From NCBI GenBank assembly GCA_963971165.1, contig OZ020189.1, positions 5,208,001-5,272,000 on the forward strand: a stretch of 64,000 nt of DNA, read 5' to 3'. A model generated the notes under the pieces. The model saw nothing but the letters and a program-made list of their open reading frames with translations. It was not told the origin of the DNA and did not search any database. Below are positions 22,758 through 35,260 of the stretch, piece after piece. Position 1 is the stretch's first letter, and every line of letters begins with the position of its first letter. The DNA is from Philopedon plagiatum (taxonomy: Eukaryota > Arthropoda > Insecta > Coleoptera > Curculionidae). Made by a program: the position numbers and the translations under genes.

Positions 22758-23005
22758 TTCTTTAAACAAGATGGCGCCACTTGTCACATGGCAAAGGAAA
22801 CTTTGGATTTGTTACAGACACGTTTTCCTGGCCGCGTCATTTCTTAAAATGGTTACATTCAGTGGCCTGCAAGATCATGCGATCTTATCTCTCTCGATTT
22901 TTTCTTGTGGAGCTTCCTCAAGGACAAAGTCTATTTTAACAAACTGCTGTAAAACAGCCAGAGGGACATTTGGAGAATATTATCTTTAAAATATAACTGA
23001 GATGT
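22758..23005 (+). pseudogene. Mariner transposase C-terminal fragment, sister copy
   Basis: Reads FFKQDGATCHMAKETLDLLQ, TRFPGRVIS, stop, NGYIQWPARSCDLISLDFFL, then WSFLKDKVYFNK before decaying. The second and third catalytic D blocks (QDGATCH and SCDL) are both present, unlike the 20389 copy. It shares over 85% of its nucleotides with that copy over the first 170 bp. One in-frame stop occurs before NGYIQW and another after NKLL. No N-terminus. Confidence 0.8.
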
Positions 23006-23517
23006 TTCAACTTTTTTTTTAAATTGTTACTTTTATTTAAAAACTAAATACCGAAGTACCCTTACAAACAACCAATCCATATTTAAATTTACCCTAAAAT
23101 CCGAACAATAGATCTATCCCGCGTCATCACACCACAGACGTTTCTACATGGCGTTTGTTTACTCGAAATATGCTGTGAGAATAATAATTTTATAATCTAG
23201 CCGATTCAGTCTAGAAGTGGGGCTCATATTTATTTATAAGTCCTCTTTATGACCCGGATAAGTCCTTATTAATAGGTTCTAAGTCTGATTAATGAAACTT
23301 TCTAGTTATTTAATCTGCCTTTAGCATGTATTTCGTGTGGGTAAAGAGGATTTAGCTTTCTGGAGATAAATGTTTCTTATACATAAATAATTATGCGTAT
23401 CACTCTATAAGCCATAATTTCGAATTATATGTTTCCGAGAACTTGGAAAATTTGAAATTAATAAAATATGTCTTTATATGCTGAATTTGGAAGCTGCTGT
23501 AGAAAGTTCGGCATATA
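23006..23517. other. AT-rich stretch without recognised feature
   Basis: No gene or repeat supported beyond the flank similarity noted at 23068-23105. Confidence 0.4.
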
Positions 23518-23734
23518 CAGGTTGGTCCAAAAGTAATGGTATGCGGAGCAACAGCAGATTCCTTATGTCAAAATAATGCGATTTATTCAAACTTGCCTAA
23601 TTTTAAATTTAATAATAATCAAGATACAGGGTGTCAAAATTTTAATTTTGTTTTCAATTGGGGATTTGGTTTGCGTATGCTTATGCTGTATTAGTCATCA
23701 AATATAACGGCATTGGCACGAGTTTTCTCATAAG

Positions 23735-23830
23735 CAACGTGGTCCAGAGGTAGGGTTCCAGCTAGTAGACTAACAGGTCCTTGGTTCGAGACTGTGCCCG
23801 GGTAGACCTTTTTTTTAATTTTTGTTATTT
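23735..23830 (+). repeat. Possible tRNA-derived SINE head
   Basis: TGGTCCAGAGGTA resembles a tRNA A-box. About 40 bp on, GGTTCGAGACT resembles a B-box, followed by GCCCGGG and a T-run (TTTTTTTT) that would end a Pol III transcript. The cloverleaf stems do not pair well, so this is not a functional tRNA. It lies just after CAGGTTGGTCC and CAGGGTGTC motifs (23519 and 23636) that look like TIR-element ends. Confidence 0.4.
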
Positions 23831-24139
23831 AAAAAATTTGATCGGCTCCAAAAGGTGTATTAGCAACAAGTTTAGCACTTGTTCGATAATTTTAACTTGC
23901 TTTTTTTTCAGTAATTTTTCCAGCGATCATCTATTTTAAATTTTAGTATGAGAAACCCCCCAACAACGCTCTTCAAGCTTTTTTTAGCAAAGACCTCTCA
24001 CTGATTGTAAGCTACCCAGCGAAAGTCTCTCATCTTCGCGTTACTGAGGCTACCAAGGGTTAACATCAGCCCCGGCTGCACTCCGGCCGCTTTGTTGCAT
24101 TGGACTTCCCTTGAATGGGGGTCGTAATGTGAGCCTTGA

Positions 24140-25033
<894 letters not shown>

Positions 25034-26214
25034 CAGGGTGTCAAATTAAAAAGTTTCAATGCGAATATCTCGAAAACTGCAATAGTTTCGAAAACGCGGT
25101 TTGGCTTGAATGATATATAGGTAGAGAGAACTAGAACCACCATACTTTGGTCAAGGGGTGAGTCACCCCCTAGGTGCCCCACACCACAACAAATTTAAAA
25201 TTTCAAATAGCACCACCCCCTTTGTTATCCTTCAAATGAAAGGTCTCATTTAGTCGATTTGTTTTCCATTTAATACAGGTCTTAACAAAATTAAACAGTA
25301 TTTCTAAATACTAAAACAAGACAAAAATCATTACCTAAATGTTGCAAATTTGAGAGTGTAGTGAACAACAAATTATATTTAAGTAAGATTTTGCTGTACT
25401 GTTGAATGTCAGAAAAATAGACCAAGAGGTACAAAGAATTTTATTTATTTATTTATGATTGTTAAGGTAAACATACCATTGTGATAGTCGTTTGAGTTAG
25501 CTGTTGCTGCAAAGTCGAAAAACGCCAAACAGTCAGTGGATTGGACGGAGAAGTTCAATAGAATGGCCGCCGAAATCTCCCGATCTAATACCTCTTGACT
25601 TTTTCCTTTGAGGTGGTTTGAAAACTGTCGTATTTGAAACAAAACCACAAGAATAAACAACTATCAGAAAAATATCAGAAAGAGAGATTCGATGCCGTCT
25701 GCTATGACCTTGGCAGCGTGTGTTTTATGAAAGATAGAGGATGCGATTTTCCGATGCTCGAGCGCCAAAAATCTGACTATCGGACCTCCTTCTCTGTTAC
25801 CATTCTCATTGTTGTTTATTCTTGTGACACAACCCACTTCAATAGAAGATCTTCGGCAATGTATTATTATAGAATGCAGACCAAGTGCAGAGCAAATGTC
25901 ACCAACCGGAATTTAAAAATAGGCTGTACTATTGTTTACAACAAAATGAGCATCTAATCAAATAAAATAAGATTTTTATAAATTGCAAAGATTTGTTTTG
26001 TTAAAATTATCCATTTTGTTACGACCTGTATTCAATGGAAAACCAATCGATCAATTTAACTTTTTCTTGTGCAGCTAAATACTACTCAATTAGACCTTTT
26101 ATATGAGGTATAACAAAGGAGGTGGCTCTATTTGAAATTTTACATTTATGGTGTGGGGTGCCTAGGGGGTGACTCAACCCTTGACTAGTTCCCCCTACCT
26201 ATAATATATATGAA
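25034..26214 (+). mobile_element. Mariner-like element, degraded
   Basis: The left end is CAGGGTGTCAAATTAAAAAG. A ~280-bp arm, with blocks such as GGGGTGAGTCACCCCCTAGG, is mirrored by about 26000-26205. The right terminus itself is missing. Coding remnants lie between the arms. Confidence 0.7.
25505..25960 (+). pseudogene. Mariner transposase C-terminal fragment
   Basis: From 25534 it reads QWIGRRSSIEWPPKSPDLIP then LDFFL and a stop, matching the block around the third catalytic D (SPDL) of mariner transposases. A following segment reads LKTVVFETKPQE, the usual LKxxVYxxKP continuation. The open stretch 25634-25957 continues into sequence I cannot align, including YRMQTKCRANVTNRNLKIGC, possibly decayed C-terminus. 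The first and second catalytic blocks are gone. Confidence 0.65.
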
Positions 26215-26224
26215 ATATATGTGA

Positions 26225-26640
26225 AACAGCGTTTCTCAAACTTTTGTAACAAACACTTAACAAAATCTTACCTATTTCGTAGAGCTTAAATCAATTTTAG
26301 ATTTAATTTTTTCTAGTTGAACAGTTAGGTTTTGAGAGCTTTGGTTGTCAAATTGTTTGTTAGGCGTCAATCAAAGTTTGTAATTTATTCTGTTATTGCT
26401 TCGAATTACTTGCTTTCCAAGTTAATTGACTTACGCCAACGCACTGCGAAAATGATTTTAATATTAATGAGAAAAAAGTACTCAAATTCTTTTTCTTTAT
26501 AATTGTGCAAAAATATCAGAAATACGTAAATACATATTACAAAATTAATTTCGAATTTAAATCCTGAATTGTGAAATTAGACCGGTCTAAGCGAGAGTGA
26601 ATCGGCCCGAAAATTAAATCGGAAATGAACACTGCACTTA
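26225..26640 (+). repeat. hAT-like terminus and interspersed sequence
   Basis: CAGCGTTTCTCAAACTTTTG at 26226 resembles the left ends of many hAT elements (CAGxGxTTCTCAAAC). The following 400 bp include AAATTAGACCGGTCTAAGCG, similar to the end of the 4985/58637 repeat. No right TIR or 8-bp duplication was found. Confidence 0.4.
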
Positions 26641-27679
26641 TGAAAAATATTTATTATTCTCTTCACCCCGAGCATTTTCAACATGTCTTTTACAGTTATA
26701 CGATGACTATCCAATTAAATTACGCAGACGTATCCCGTAAAATATCTTTGTACCGTCATACTTTAAATCTGGGAATCGGGTAATAATCGGTATAATGCAA
26801 GTAGCAAACAGTAGGCCCCAGTCACGATGCCGCTTTATCACTAGTGCAAGGCAACACTAAACTGACCAACGACAAGGAAAATCTACTGACGCTAACGCCC
26901 AAGTCCGCCTTTGCTGAACTGGTTTCCCGTTGTCTAGCTTTACAACAAGTAAACCCTATATGGAGTGTCCGAACAATCTTAATATGGGTAAATTAAAAAT
27001 TTTTAAAAATTAAAATTCAAAATTAAAATTTAATGATAATTATTATGATGAAATTGTATCAATGATAGCCACCAAAATTAATTATTTAAAAAGAATAAAT
27101 TCAAATTTATACATTTTTTCTAAAAGGACTATATAACTCCATTATTTTATCTCATTTTTTATACTGTTCAACAATGTTATACACTTTATAAATTCCAAGT
27201 ATTACAAAACGAAGCAATGAGAATAATTTTGAATGTAGATAAAGATACGCCAATTAAATTTATGTTAAAAAAATTTAAATGGTTAGATGTGAAGCCTTTT
27301 ATTCTTTTTTTACGTTTTTGTTTTTATTTTTAACATTAAAAATAATCTTTTACCAACAAATCTTTCGGAATTTTTATCACAAAACAGATAACCAAGCAAA
27401 CCCAAACAAAATTTGTTTTTAAACAGTATTTTATGCAATACAGAATATAAATCAGTTTTTTTATGAAGGAATCATACAATTTAATACTAAATAATTGTAT
27501 TAAATGTAAGGAAATTTAAAAAAGTATTAAAAAAATAATCATTGTTTAATAAATCAAAGTAAAAGCAATACAGTTCAACAGCTCACCTAAGTTTAAAAAA
27601 ATCTAATTTGCTTAATTGATATTGTTTAAGGAATAATGTTTATATTGTAGCATTGCTAAATAAATCTTTTTAAAATTAA
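26641..27679. other. AT-rich stretch without recognised feature
   Basis: A GC-richer patch at 26810-26950 has no identifiable coding content. The remainder is simple AT-rich sequence. Confidence 0.4.
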
Positions 27680-28413
27680 ATTATCTTTGCCATTAGCAAA
27701 AATAGACACCAAATTTTAGGTGTATCTTATTGGATAATAAACCTACTTTTTTATGTAATTTCACTTTTTCAACCACCTTGAGGGGTGACGCTAGGGAATT
27801 GAGGTCAAAAATTTTAAATGCAACCCTATGCCGTGTGGTACCTCCTATTAAAGGTATGCAAAAAACAAATATTGTACGCCAAACCCGAATACCTTAAATG
27901 GTTTTTAAATAGCATGCCAATAAAAATTAAAAATCGTAAAAAAAAAATTGAAATTGAAAGATCCTTTATTTCTCTTATTACTTTAAGAGTTGTTCAAAAT
28001 GACCACTATGAACTTCTTGGTAGTAATAAAGTCGATTTTAACACTTTGCCAAGAAGTAATACCTGCCATTCTCGAAAATGTGAGAAGTGGGTTCCAAAAT
28101 CGACTGTATTTCTGCCAAGAAGTTCATGGTTGATATTTTGAACAACTTTTTAAGTAATAAGAGAAAAAAAGGTATTTAAATTTTTTATTTATTACACGAT
28201 TTTTAATTTTTAAAGGTTTGCCATTTCAAAACGAATTGAAATACGAACCTCGGGTTTGTGGTAAAATATTTTGTTTTTTCACCCCCCAAGGCGGTTGAAA
28301 TTTAAATTACATAAAAAAGTCGATTTATTAACCATAAAATTCATCTAAAATTTGGTGCCTTTACTGAAAGCAAAGATATTTGCCCATACTAAAACTTTTC
28401 GGCCATCCTCTGT
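27680..28413. mobile_element. Palindromic MITE, copy 1 (partner at 47846)
   Basis: The two halves are imperfect inverted repeats of about 330 bp. For example, the CCTACTTTTTTATGTAAT arm near 27742 is mirrored near 28300, and AACTTCTTGG near 28011 is mirrored near 28110. Its right end is the inverse of CAGAGGATGGCCGAAAAG, a decayed CAGGGTGTCCGAAAAG end. A second family member lies at 47846-48575 with a good left end. Confidence 0.75.
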
Positions 28414-28960
28414 GCATTTATTTTATTTATATGACCGCAAACCGATAAATGAAACGGCAATGCCAAAATTTTTCTGAATAAAAAAAAGAGTTTAAATAGA
28501 GAATTTTAGTGGTTTTTCTTCAGGTATTTACTATTTCACAAAGGTAGCAACGTTTTAACCAAAATGTCACGAAACAATGGTACATAAAGACCATGAAAGT
28601 GTAACATCTCTCATTAGAATCCCGTTCCTTATTACTTCCTCTATTATTTTAGATTACACAGGTCGATTCTCAAACGAAGTTTACAATTAAAGTAAGTCGA
28701 ATTTGGGAATTGGGCTGTTAAAATTGATAATAATTTTGAGAGTCAAACAGCTAGGTTTGATTATGTAAATACCTTATTTTGTGTTAAATTTATCAAGCAT
28801 AGAGCATTCAAATTTGTTCTGTTGCTATAATAATCGAACTAAACAGTTGGTGTGACAGGGCTTAATGAAAAAATTGAAAACTTTGTTTGCCTATTGGAAA
28901 CTTTGGTCAAAATAATGAACCAATTCAAATTTTTTTCAATTTCTTCCCTTTTAATAAATT
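28414..28960. other. AT-rich stretch without recognised feature
   Basis: No supported feature. TTTGAGAGTCAAACAGCTAGGTTTG near 28735 weakly resembles sequence near 26330. Confidence 0.4.
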
Positions 28961-28963
28961 GCA

Positions 28964-29170
28964 TAATAATAATAATAATAAATAATAATAAAGATGTTTA
29001 TTTATGCCAATAAAACAATTAAAAATATAAATATAAAAATGATAAAGTAAAAAAGAAAACCAAAAAATGACAGTAGTATACTAGTTGGCATAAATAGGTA
29101 GGGTTTTGATTTATAAAAAATCATTCTTCCAATCCTACCCTTACTAAATAATTTTTTATATTTTTTTTGA
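28964..29170 (-). mobile_element. Retroposon 3' end fragment, copy 2
   Basis: Near-identical to 16905-17110. On the minus strand it ends in a (TTA)n tail (ATAATAATAATAATAA on the plus strand, about 28964-28990), which suggests tail-primed retroposition. Confidence 0.65.
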
Positions 29171-29207
29171 AAGTTATATAGCTTAAGCATAAAGGATTAA
29201 TTAAATA

Positions 29208-30280
29208 ACACTAGTTTACAAGGACAATGTACCTCGTTAAAAAAGTGTTTTTAACCTAATTCGAGGTCGCTGAAAACGAAAATGACAATCATTTATTTTT
29301 GCAAAGAAGCGTTTGCGAAATATTCACAAAAAACGTGCTTTTCGGCTCTTTTTCCAGTTATGGTCCAACATCTCGAGAACGGTAGACGTAATCGACCTAA
29401 AATTGTATATACATCTCGAGGTACGCTTCTTTTTTCACACAAATATTAATTTTGAGTCAATTGGAAGAGTATTTTTTGAGTTACAGCTACTGAAAGTTGA
29501 AAAAAAAACTGCATTTTTTGAGCTTTTTTGAAAATTGCACATTTTTGTTTGTTTTATTTAGTTATTAGGATTTTTTTTTCATGTTTTTTGAATTGCATAT
29601 GAACGATTATTTCGTCACGAAAATATATTGCCCAAGTTTGTTCAAATCGGTTGTAAAATGTGGAAGATATTACTAATTAAGTGAAGGCAGACGATTTCAG
29701 CTTTTGCCATGAAGTCCGGAGAAATTAGTTCCAAATGAGTATGTTAGGCTTTACTACCTTAATTACATGAGCAAAGTTCACCTAATTTCTCCGGGCTTCT
29801 GGGCGTTCATGGCAAAAGCTGAAGTCGCCTGCCTTCACTTAATCAGTAATATCTTCCACATTTTACAAGCGATTTGAACAAACGTGGGCAATACATTTTC
29901 GTGACGAAATAATCTTTCATATGCAATTCAAAACACATGAAAAAAAAATTCCTAATAACTAAATAAACCAAACAAAAATGTGCAATTTTCAAAAAAGCTC
30001 ATGCTTCCAATTGACTCAAAATTAATATTTATGTAAAAAAAAGAAGCGTACCTCGAAATGTGTGTACATTTTAGATCGTCTTACGTCTACCGTTCTCGAG
30101 ATGTTGGACATAACAAACTGGAACAAGAGCCGAAAAACATGTTTTAGCGAATATTTCGCAAAACGCTTCTGTGGAAAAATAAATGATTGTCATTTTCGTT
30201 TTCAGCGACCTCGAATTAGGTTCAAAAACGCTTTTTTTGACGAGGTACCTCGAATGAAGGTAAAATTTGTAAACTAGTGT
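29208..30280. mobile_element. ~500-bp-arm palindromic element
   Basis: ACACTAGTTTACAA at 29208 is mirrored at 30267-30280. The left arm 29208-29728 and right arm 29782-30280 are about 90% alike, around a 53-bp unique centre. The left arm has roughly 65 bp (29458-29522) absent from the right. GATTTCAGCTTTTGCCATGA and AGACGTAATCG-like blocks occur in both. Neither arm is coding. It resembles a long-TIR MITE or foldback element; no target duplication was certain. Confidence 0.8.
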
Positions 30281-30689
30281 AATATAACCATTTTATTGTT
30301 CAAAATATAATAATTTGCTTAAGGTTTTATCATCAATTCTCCCATTTTAACCCAATTTGTACCGTACGCTAATGATGCTGTATATTATAAAACGTAGAAA
30401 TTTAATTAAATTAAGATGATGCAAAGTAATACAGAAAATTTAGGACCATCTAGTTAATATGCGTTATGTTCGCTTAATGAAATGACACGGACTTTACGAT
30501 GTAGATAACCGGAATTGCGATTCGGTCATTAACCGGCCGGGTCATTTAAAGGATCTGGCAAAAAATATCTGGCGCATCATTTGGGGCCGGAGCTTGTTTT
30601 GTCGGCGCAAGTGTAGTTAAAAATGCCTAATCTGAACTTATTTTTGGTAAAACCCCCTTTTGCCCTTTAATTTAACTAAGAGATACCTT
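30281..30689. other. AT-rich stretch without recognised feature
   Basis: Nothing could be supported, apart from a GC-richer patch at 30520-30600. Confidence 0.4.
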
Positions 30690-32260
30690 AAAATAAAATA
30701 TAAAAAAACCAGATTATCGCTAACACTGGTTTAATTTGATAATCAACGATTTTCAACTGACGCAGAATCACAAAAATAATAAAATAAAACTAAAGGTTTT
30801 AATGGCGATTTAAGGTTATTATTTGAATTAATGGAAACGCCGAATTTTCTGATGAAATTTTGCATAGACCCTAATTTTGGGCCGTAAATCACGAATCTGA
30901 AACCAGTTTTCGGCGGTCTTTTACGGATTTTCCAAAAAAAATTGCCTTCAGGTTCGGTTTTTCTATGGATTTCTTTAAATTTCGACAGTTTTACTTAAGC
31001 ACATCTATACAAGTCATAATATACTATTATTCTGAAATATATTTAAGCAAATTTATATTAAAAAGATTACAAAAACATATTTAAAAACTAATCAAAAATT
31101 AACACGCAACTCGTAATACACTTTACCATCCATTCATATTTCTCATGGGAAGGCCAACTTGTACAAATCATTTTTCCATAAATTTTAACAGTTTCCGGCC
31201 ATAAATAAAGCCAAAAAATAGATAGCAATTTTGTTTCCTCTAGTAACAGTAACTTAGTTTATTATTTAGCCTGTAATAGTGAGAGACAGTGCAGATTTTG
31301 AGTAGTAGACATGACATGACAGCAATTATATAAACTCAACACACTAACTGGCGCTAACCCGCGTGAATGCGCCTTTTATTGTCAATTCATTAAATTTTTC
31401 TATTAAAGTAAGCAAAATTGGAGCTTATTCAGGCTTGAACCCAGGACTTCTGGTACAAGAAGTCTAGCACTAGACACGCACACCAGCAAAGCTTTATAAG
31501 CTGAACTGTAATTCTATGAATTATTTTCCTAGATAAAACTGCAATAAAAGGCGCATTGACGCGGGTTAGCGCCAGTTATAATTTCTAATCTCATATGTAC
31601 TACTCAAAATCTCGAGCATGGACAAATGGCATACATAGTGTCTATGCAAAATAACAAACATGAGCAAACCCGAGCAAAATTTCATTAAAAAATTCAGCGT
31701 TTTCATTACTCCGTATAATTACAGGATTTGATATTTAATGTGTGTTAATGTGTTAAACATAAAAAATTCTGTCAACTAAACTGGACAGAATTGTAATTTT
31801 ATTTTTTTGTAGTATGTTTTTATTTCGTAATCTTAACTTACAATTTTTCAGGAAAAAGAAGTAAACGTGGCAGCACCGCACAAAATAATTATGTTCACCC
31901 GGTGGGCAAATAATGGCGGCTAATAGCGGTTTAAAATGGAATTTTCCAAAGAAAAATGCAATTTTCTAAGCTATTTTTCCTAAATGTGATGTTTTTCGCT
32001 ATGAAAAAAAGATAAATTATAAGTTTACAGATGTATTTAAGTGAAACTGTCGACATTTAGGGATATCCGTAGAAAACCTTAACCGAAAAAAAGATTTTTT
32101 TGGGGAAAACAATATGAGACCGCTGAAAACTGATTTTAGATTCATGTTCTACGACCCAAAATTGGGGTCTATGCAAATTTTCATAAAAAAATTCGATGTT
32201 TCCATTAATTTCAATAATTACTCGATTTTTTTGGGGATTTAGTATAATAAAACGTATTTG
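30690..32260. mobile_element. Old long-TIR element, hosting a small MITE
   Basis: 30830-31010 and 32028-32215 are inverted copies at about 75-80% identity. Landmarks are ATTAATGGAAACGCCGAATT, a GCATAGACCCTAATTTTGGG block, and CGACAGTTTTACTTAAG with its mirror. The weaker similarity continues outward. The interior holds the separate MITE at 31347-31576 and a third partial match near 31665-31705. No transposase was seen. Confidence 0.6.
31347..31576. mobile_element. 230-bp MITE with 35-bp TIRs and a tRNA-like core
   Basis: Ends ACTGGCGCTAACCCGCGT are mirrored exactly on the right, extending over 35 bp with one mismatch, and TA lies outside both ends (31345-31346 and 31577-31578). On the minus strand the centre contains GGGTTCAAGCCTG, a B-box-like element, downstream of a CTAGTGCTAGAC hairpin and TGCTGGTGTG, suggesting a tRNA-derived insert. 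GC content is high compared with the surroundings. Confidence 0.75.
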
Positions 32261-32378
32261 CGTACAAAAACAATAAAAATGTAAGTGGAAAATATTAATT
32301 TTCAATTACTAATTTTTTTTTGTAAACAATTTTTAAAATATATAAAATTTAAAAAACCGCTTCTTAAAAATTTGTTTC

Positions 32379-33290
32379 TTGAAACTCAGTAGTCATAGAT
32401 ACATAGGTACTGCGTCATTTGATTGCCTGCTTGATAAAGACATGCCCTTAAAAATGAGTAAAGAGAAGTGTTTAGCGAATAGCAACAGTAAAAATAGATT
32501 CATTATTCTTCTTTACAAGAAGCTCTTTGATAATAATTTTGAGTGCAACCAAGCAGAAAGTAATGCTGACCGATTAATTGTACAGTCAGCTTTAGATTGC
32601 TCTTTTCCTCATGTAGTTGTTGTAGCAGAAGACATTGATACTTTGGTATTATTAAAATGTTTAGAATCAAATGATAAAGAAGTTTCTTTATTGAAGCCTA
32701 CAAAAAAATATGTTTTACAAAGGGTTTATTCAACGAAAACAGAATTAAAAAAAGTTTCAAACATAAAAAACACCTTTTATTTATTCATGTCTTTCCAGGG
32801 TGTCACACCACGTTTGCCTTATATAAAAAACGCAAAAATCAATTTGTCAAACTTTTCAACAATCAGGAAAAATTACGTAAAGCAGCTGCTACTGTTATGA
32901 CTGAAGAGCAGGATGTAAATTAACTTTTTAATGATGGAATGCCTGTATTCACGCATTATACGGTGCAAAAGCAGCTAATAATTTGAATGAATTTAGATTC
33001 AAAAGATTCATCGCTTTAATTACTAAAAATAAATATGTACAACTTTGTTCACTACCTCCAACAGAAAATGCAGCCAAACAACATATTAAAATCCAATCCA
33101 ATATTGATATGATATGATATAATATGCACAATATCATGAAAATTATTTTCTGCTCCTGCAAAACTGGATGTGGTCCGGCAAGGCTGCAGAAAAAGTGGCC
33201 TTCACTGTTTATCTGCATGCGTTGTTTGCAGTAAGAACGACTGCACTAATCACCCCCCAGTGGACGAGTACTAAGAGGAACTCCACTCCA
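32379..33290 (+). pseudogene. PIN-like / Cys-rich repetitive gene, broken
   Basis: The 173-codon open stretch (32379-32900) includes MSKEKCLANSNSKNRFIILL, then AESNADRLIVQSAL and VVVVAEDIDTLVLL. This spacing of acidic residues (ADxLIV ... EDxDxLVLL) is that of a multicopy invertebrate protein family with a PIN-like nuclease fold. After a frameshift near 32800 it continues TTFALYKKRKNQFVKLF and QEKLRKAAATVM. After another, ALYGAKAANNLNEFRFKRFI and LPPTENAAKQHI follow. Near 33148 FCSCKTGCGP resembles the C-terminal C.C..GCG cysteine cluster. The expected GCDTT motif reads GCHTT. The family's role is unknown to me; its repetitive distribution suggests a mobile element. This copy is clearly dead. 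Confidence 0.65.
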
Positions 33291-34448
33291 CTTACACTCT
33301 TGAAGAATTTTTGTAAAAAATTTCTTAAATTAATAAAGATACGGTTTCTGAGAACTCCGAAGTTTAATTTATAGGCATTGATTCGACTAATACGACACAA
33401 CCTTGTCAAAACCTAACCGATTAACTCAAAAATCTAAATTTCAACTAAGCCTGAAACTTTTTAGTGAATTGAGGTTTGTAATTTAATTAAAAAATGTCTC
33501 CGATAAAAACTGTTTCTCATGATTAACACCAGCGTTCCCAGAGCAATTTTTAAAATTTCACGTCACCGTAAATAAGTTTTAAAAATATAACTTTCCATTT
33601 GTCTCTGGGAAATTCTGTCACTGTTACAATTTCCCAGAAATATCTCATAAAATTTCACATTCAATTACCTTATTTCATTGAAAATGGCTGACGTCTAGTC
33701 GTCGCGAAGCCCCTTATTGTGTGTTCTTCTATTGTATTTAACAACAAAACAGTGAAAAGGAAGTAATATATACATCAAGAGACTACTTTACAGATGTTTT
33801 CATTAACATTTTTTGGTTACTATAGGAAAAGGGACAGGAATATGACACGTACCTCGAAAATGAGTCATCGTGTATCTTTGTTTAAGAAAAAATTAAATAA
33901 TCAAATTCTAAACAGACATTAAAGTGACAGATGCAATACTAAAATAATTTGGGAAGTACCTAAGGCTTTAAATGAATTATTTTCAATGTATCATTCTATA
34001 TAAAAGGACAAAATGACTCAACTGAAAAAAATTCATTTAGGGAAATTAAATTAATCAATTTTATATTTTCAGTAAGTAAAACTCGAAAAAAAAACTTAAT
34101 AATACAGCTAAAAAATGCATTTCGATATAGCGCTTTACGCGGTTGGCATTGTCAAGATCGTCGCGTCGCGTCGGCGCGGACATATAGTTTTCGACGATCC
34201 TATTTTTGGTTTTATTCGAGATAAAACAATTTTTTTTTGTTTTGCTTGACATTGAGTAAACTTTTTAAAAATGATGAACAGTTTTAACCATAACTTATAA
34301 ATTACTGTATAATAATAAATTATATATAATAAATATAATTTTTTTGGAATTTTTACACCTTCCTAAGCAAACCATCGTATTTGAACGTACCAGTTAAGAG
34401 ATAGGTACCAAAATCTGACGAAAACCCCATTTTTCTATCTTTTTTCAG
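33291..34448. other. Mostly unrecognised; short repeat shared with 48946
   Basis: 33983-34050 (ATCATTCTATATAAAAGGAC and neighbours) recurs at 48946-49015, just upstream of the hAT fragment there, so it may be a piece of the same hAT family. The remainder shows no supported feature. Confidence 0.45.
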
Positions 34449-35260
34449 GATTACACAGCTCCACAAAAAAAATTGATAAATTACCCCTGGAATATGACTA
34501 TATCTACCATATGTTTTTGGGGTCGCTGAATCCAAATTCGGGGTCCATTTAACCCCATGACGTCAGGATTTTTCATAACCTCAAAATAAAAACTCGAATC
34601 CTCAAAAAATCCTCTATCCATTGATCACTTAATCCCAGGGGTTTATGGGTTTCGGGGTTTATGGGTTTTGGGTTTCATGGGCTTTGGGGTTCATGGGTTC
34701 ATGGGTTTTGCAGTTCATGGGTTTTGGGGTTCATGGATTTTGGGGTTCACGGGTTCATGAGTTTTGGGGTTCATGAGTTTGGGAGTTTTGGGGTTTATGG
34801 GTTTTGGGGTTCATGGATTTTTGGCTTCATGGGTTCATGGGTTTTGCATTTCATGGGTTTTGGGGTTCATGGATTTTGGGGTTCATGGGTTTTGGGGTTC
34901 ATGGGTTTTGGGGTTCATGGGTTTTGGGGTACATGGGTTTATGGGTTTTGGGATTCATTGGTTTTGGGGTCTTGGGGTTTATGGGTTTTAGGGTTTTGGG
35001 GTTTATGGGTTTTGGGGCTTATGGGTTTCAAGAATTAAGGGATGAAGGAATAAAGAGGTTATGGGGTTATTGGGATTAAGTGATCAATGGATAGAGGATT
35101 TTTTGAGGATTCGGGTTTTTCTTTTGAGGTTATGAAAAATCCTGACGTGATGGGGTTAAATGGACCCCGAATTTTGATTCAGCGACCCCAAAAACATATG
35201 GTAGATATAGTCATATTCCAGGGGTAATTTACCGAATTTTTTTTGTGGAGCTGTGTTATC
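34449..35260. mobile_element. Inverted-repeat element enclosing a G-rich minisatellite
   Basis: 34449-34637 (ACACAGCTCCAC to TTGATCACTTAATCCCA) is mirrored at 35071-35260, about 93% identical. Everything between is a G-rich tandem repeat. The arms contain a conserved TTTTTGGGGTCGCTGAATCC block and a CATGACGTCAGGA block. Neither arm codes for anything recognisable. It is probably a MITE whose interior has expanded as a minisatellite. Confidence 0.75.
34638..35030 (+). repeat. 16-bp G-rich minisatellite
   Basis: About 24 units based on GGGTTTTGGGGTTCAT, with variants using TTTATGGG or TTGGGGTTTATGG. As 16 is not a multiple of 3 and the unit contains no stop, all three plus-strand frames are open and give the same 16-residue repeat; these open frames are artefacts. 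Runs of GGG and GGGG at short spacing could form G-quadruplexes on the plus strand. GGGGTTTT resembles ciliate telomere repeats but this is interstitial. Confidence 0.9.

Noticed and set aside
34661..35079. Three overlapping Gly/Trp/Phe-rich repeat 'proteins'
   Set aside because: The 16-bp minisatellite is stop-free in all plus frames and gives the same peptide in each; no start context or coding bias.
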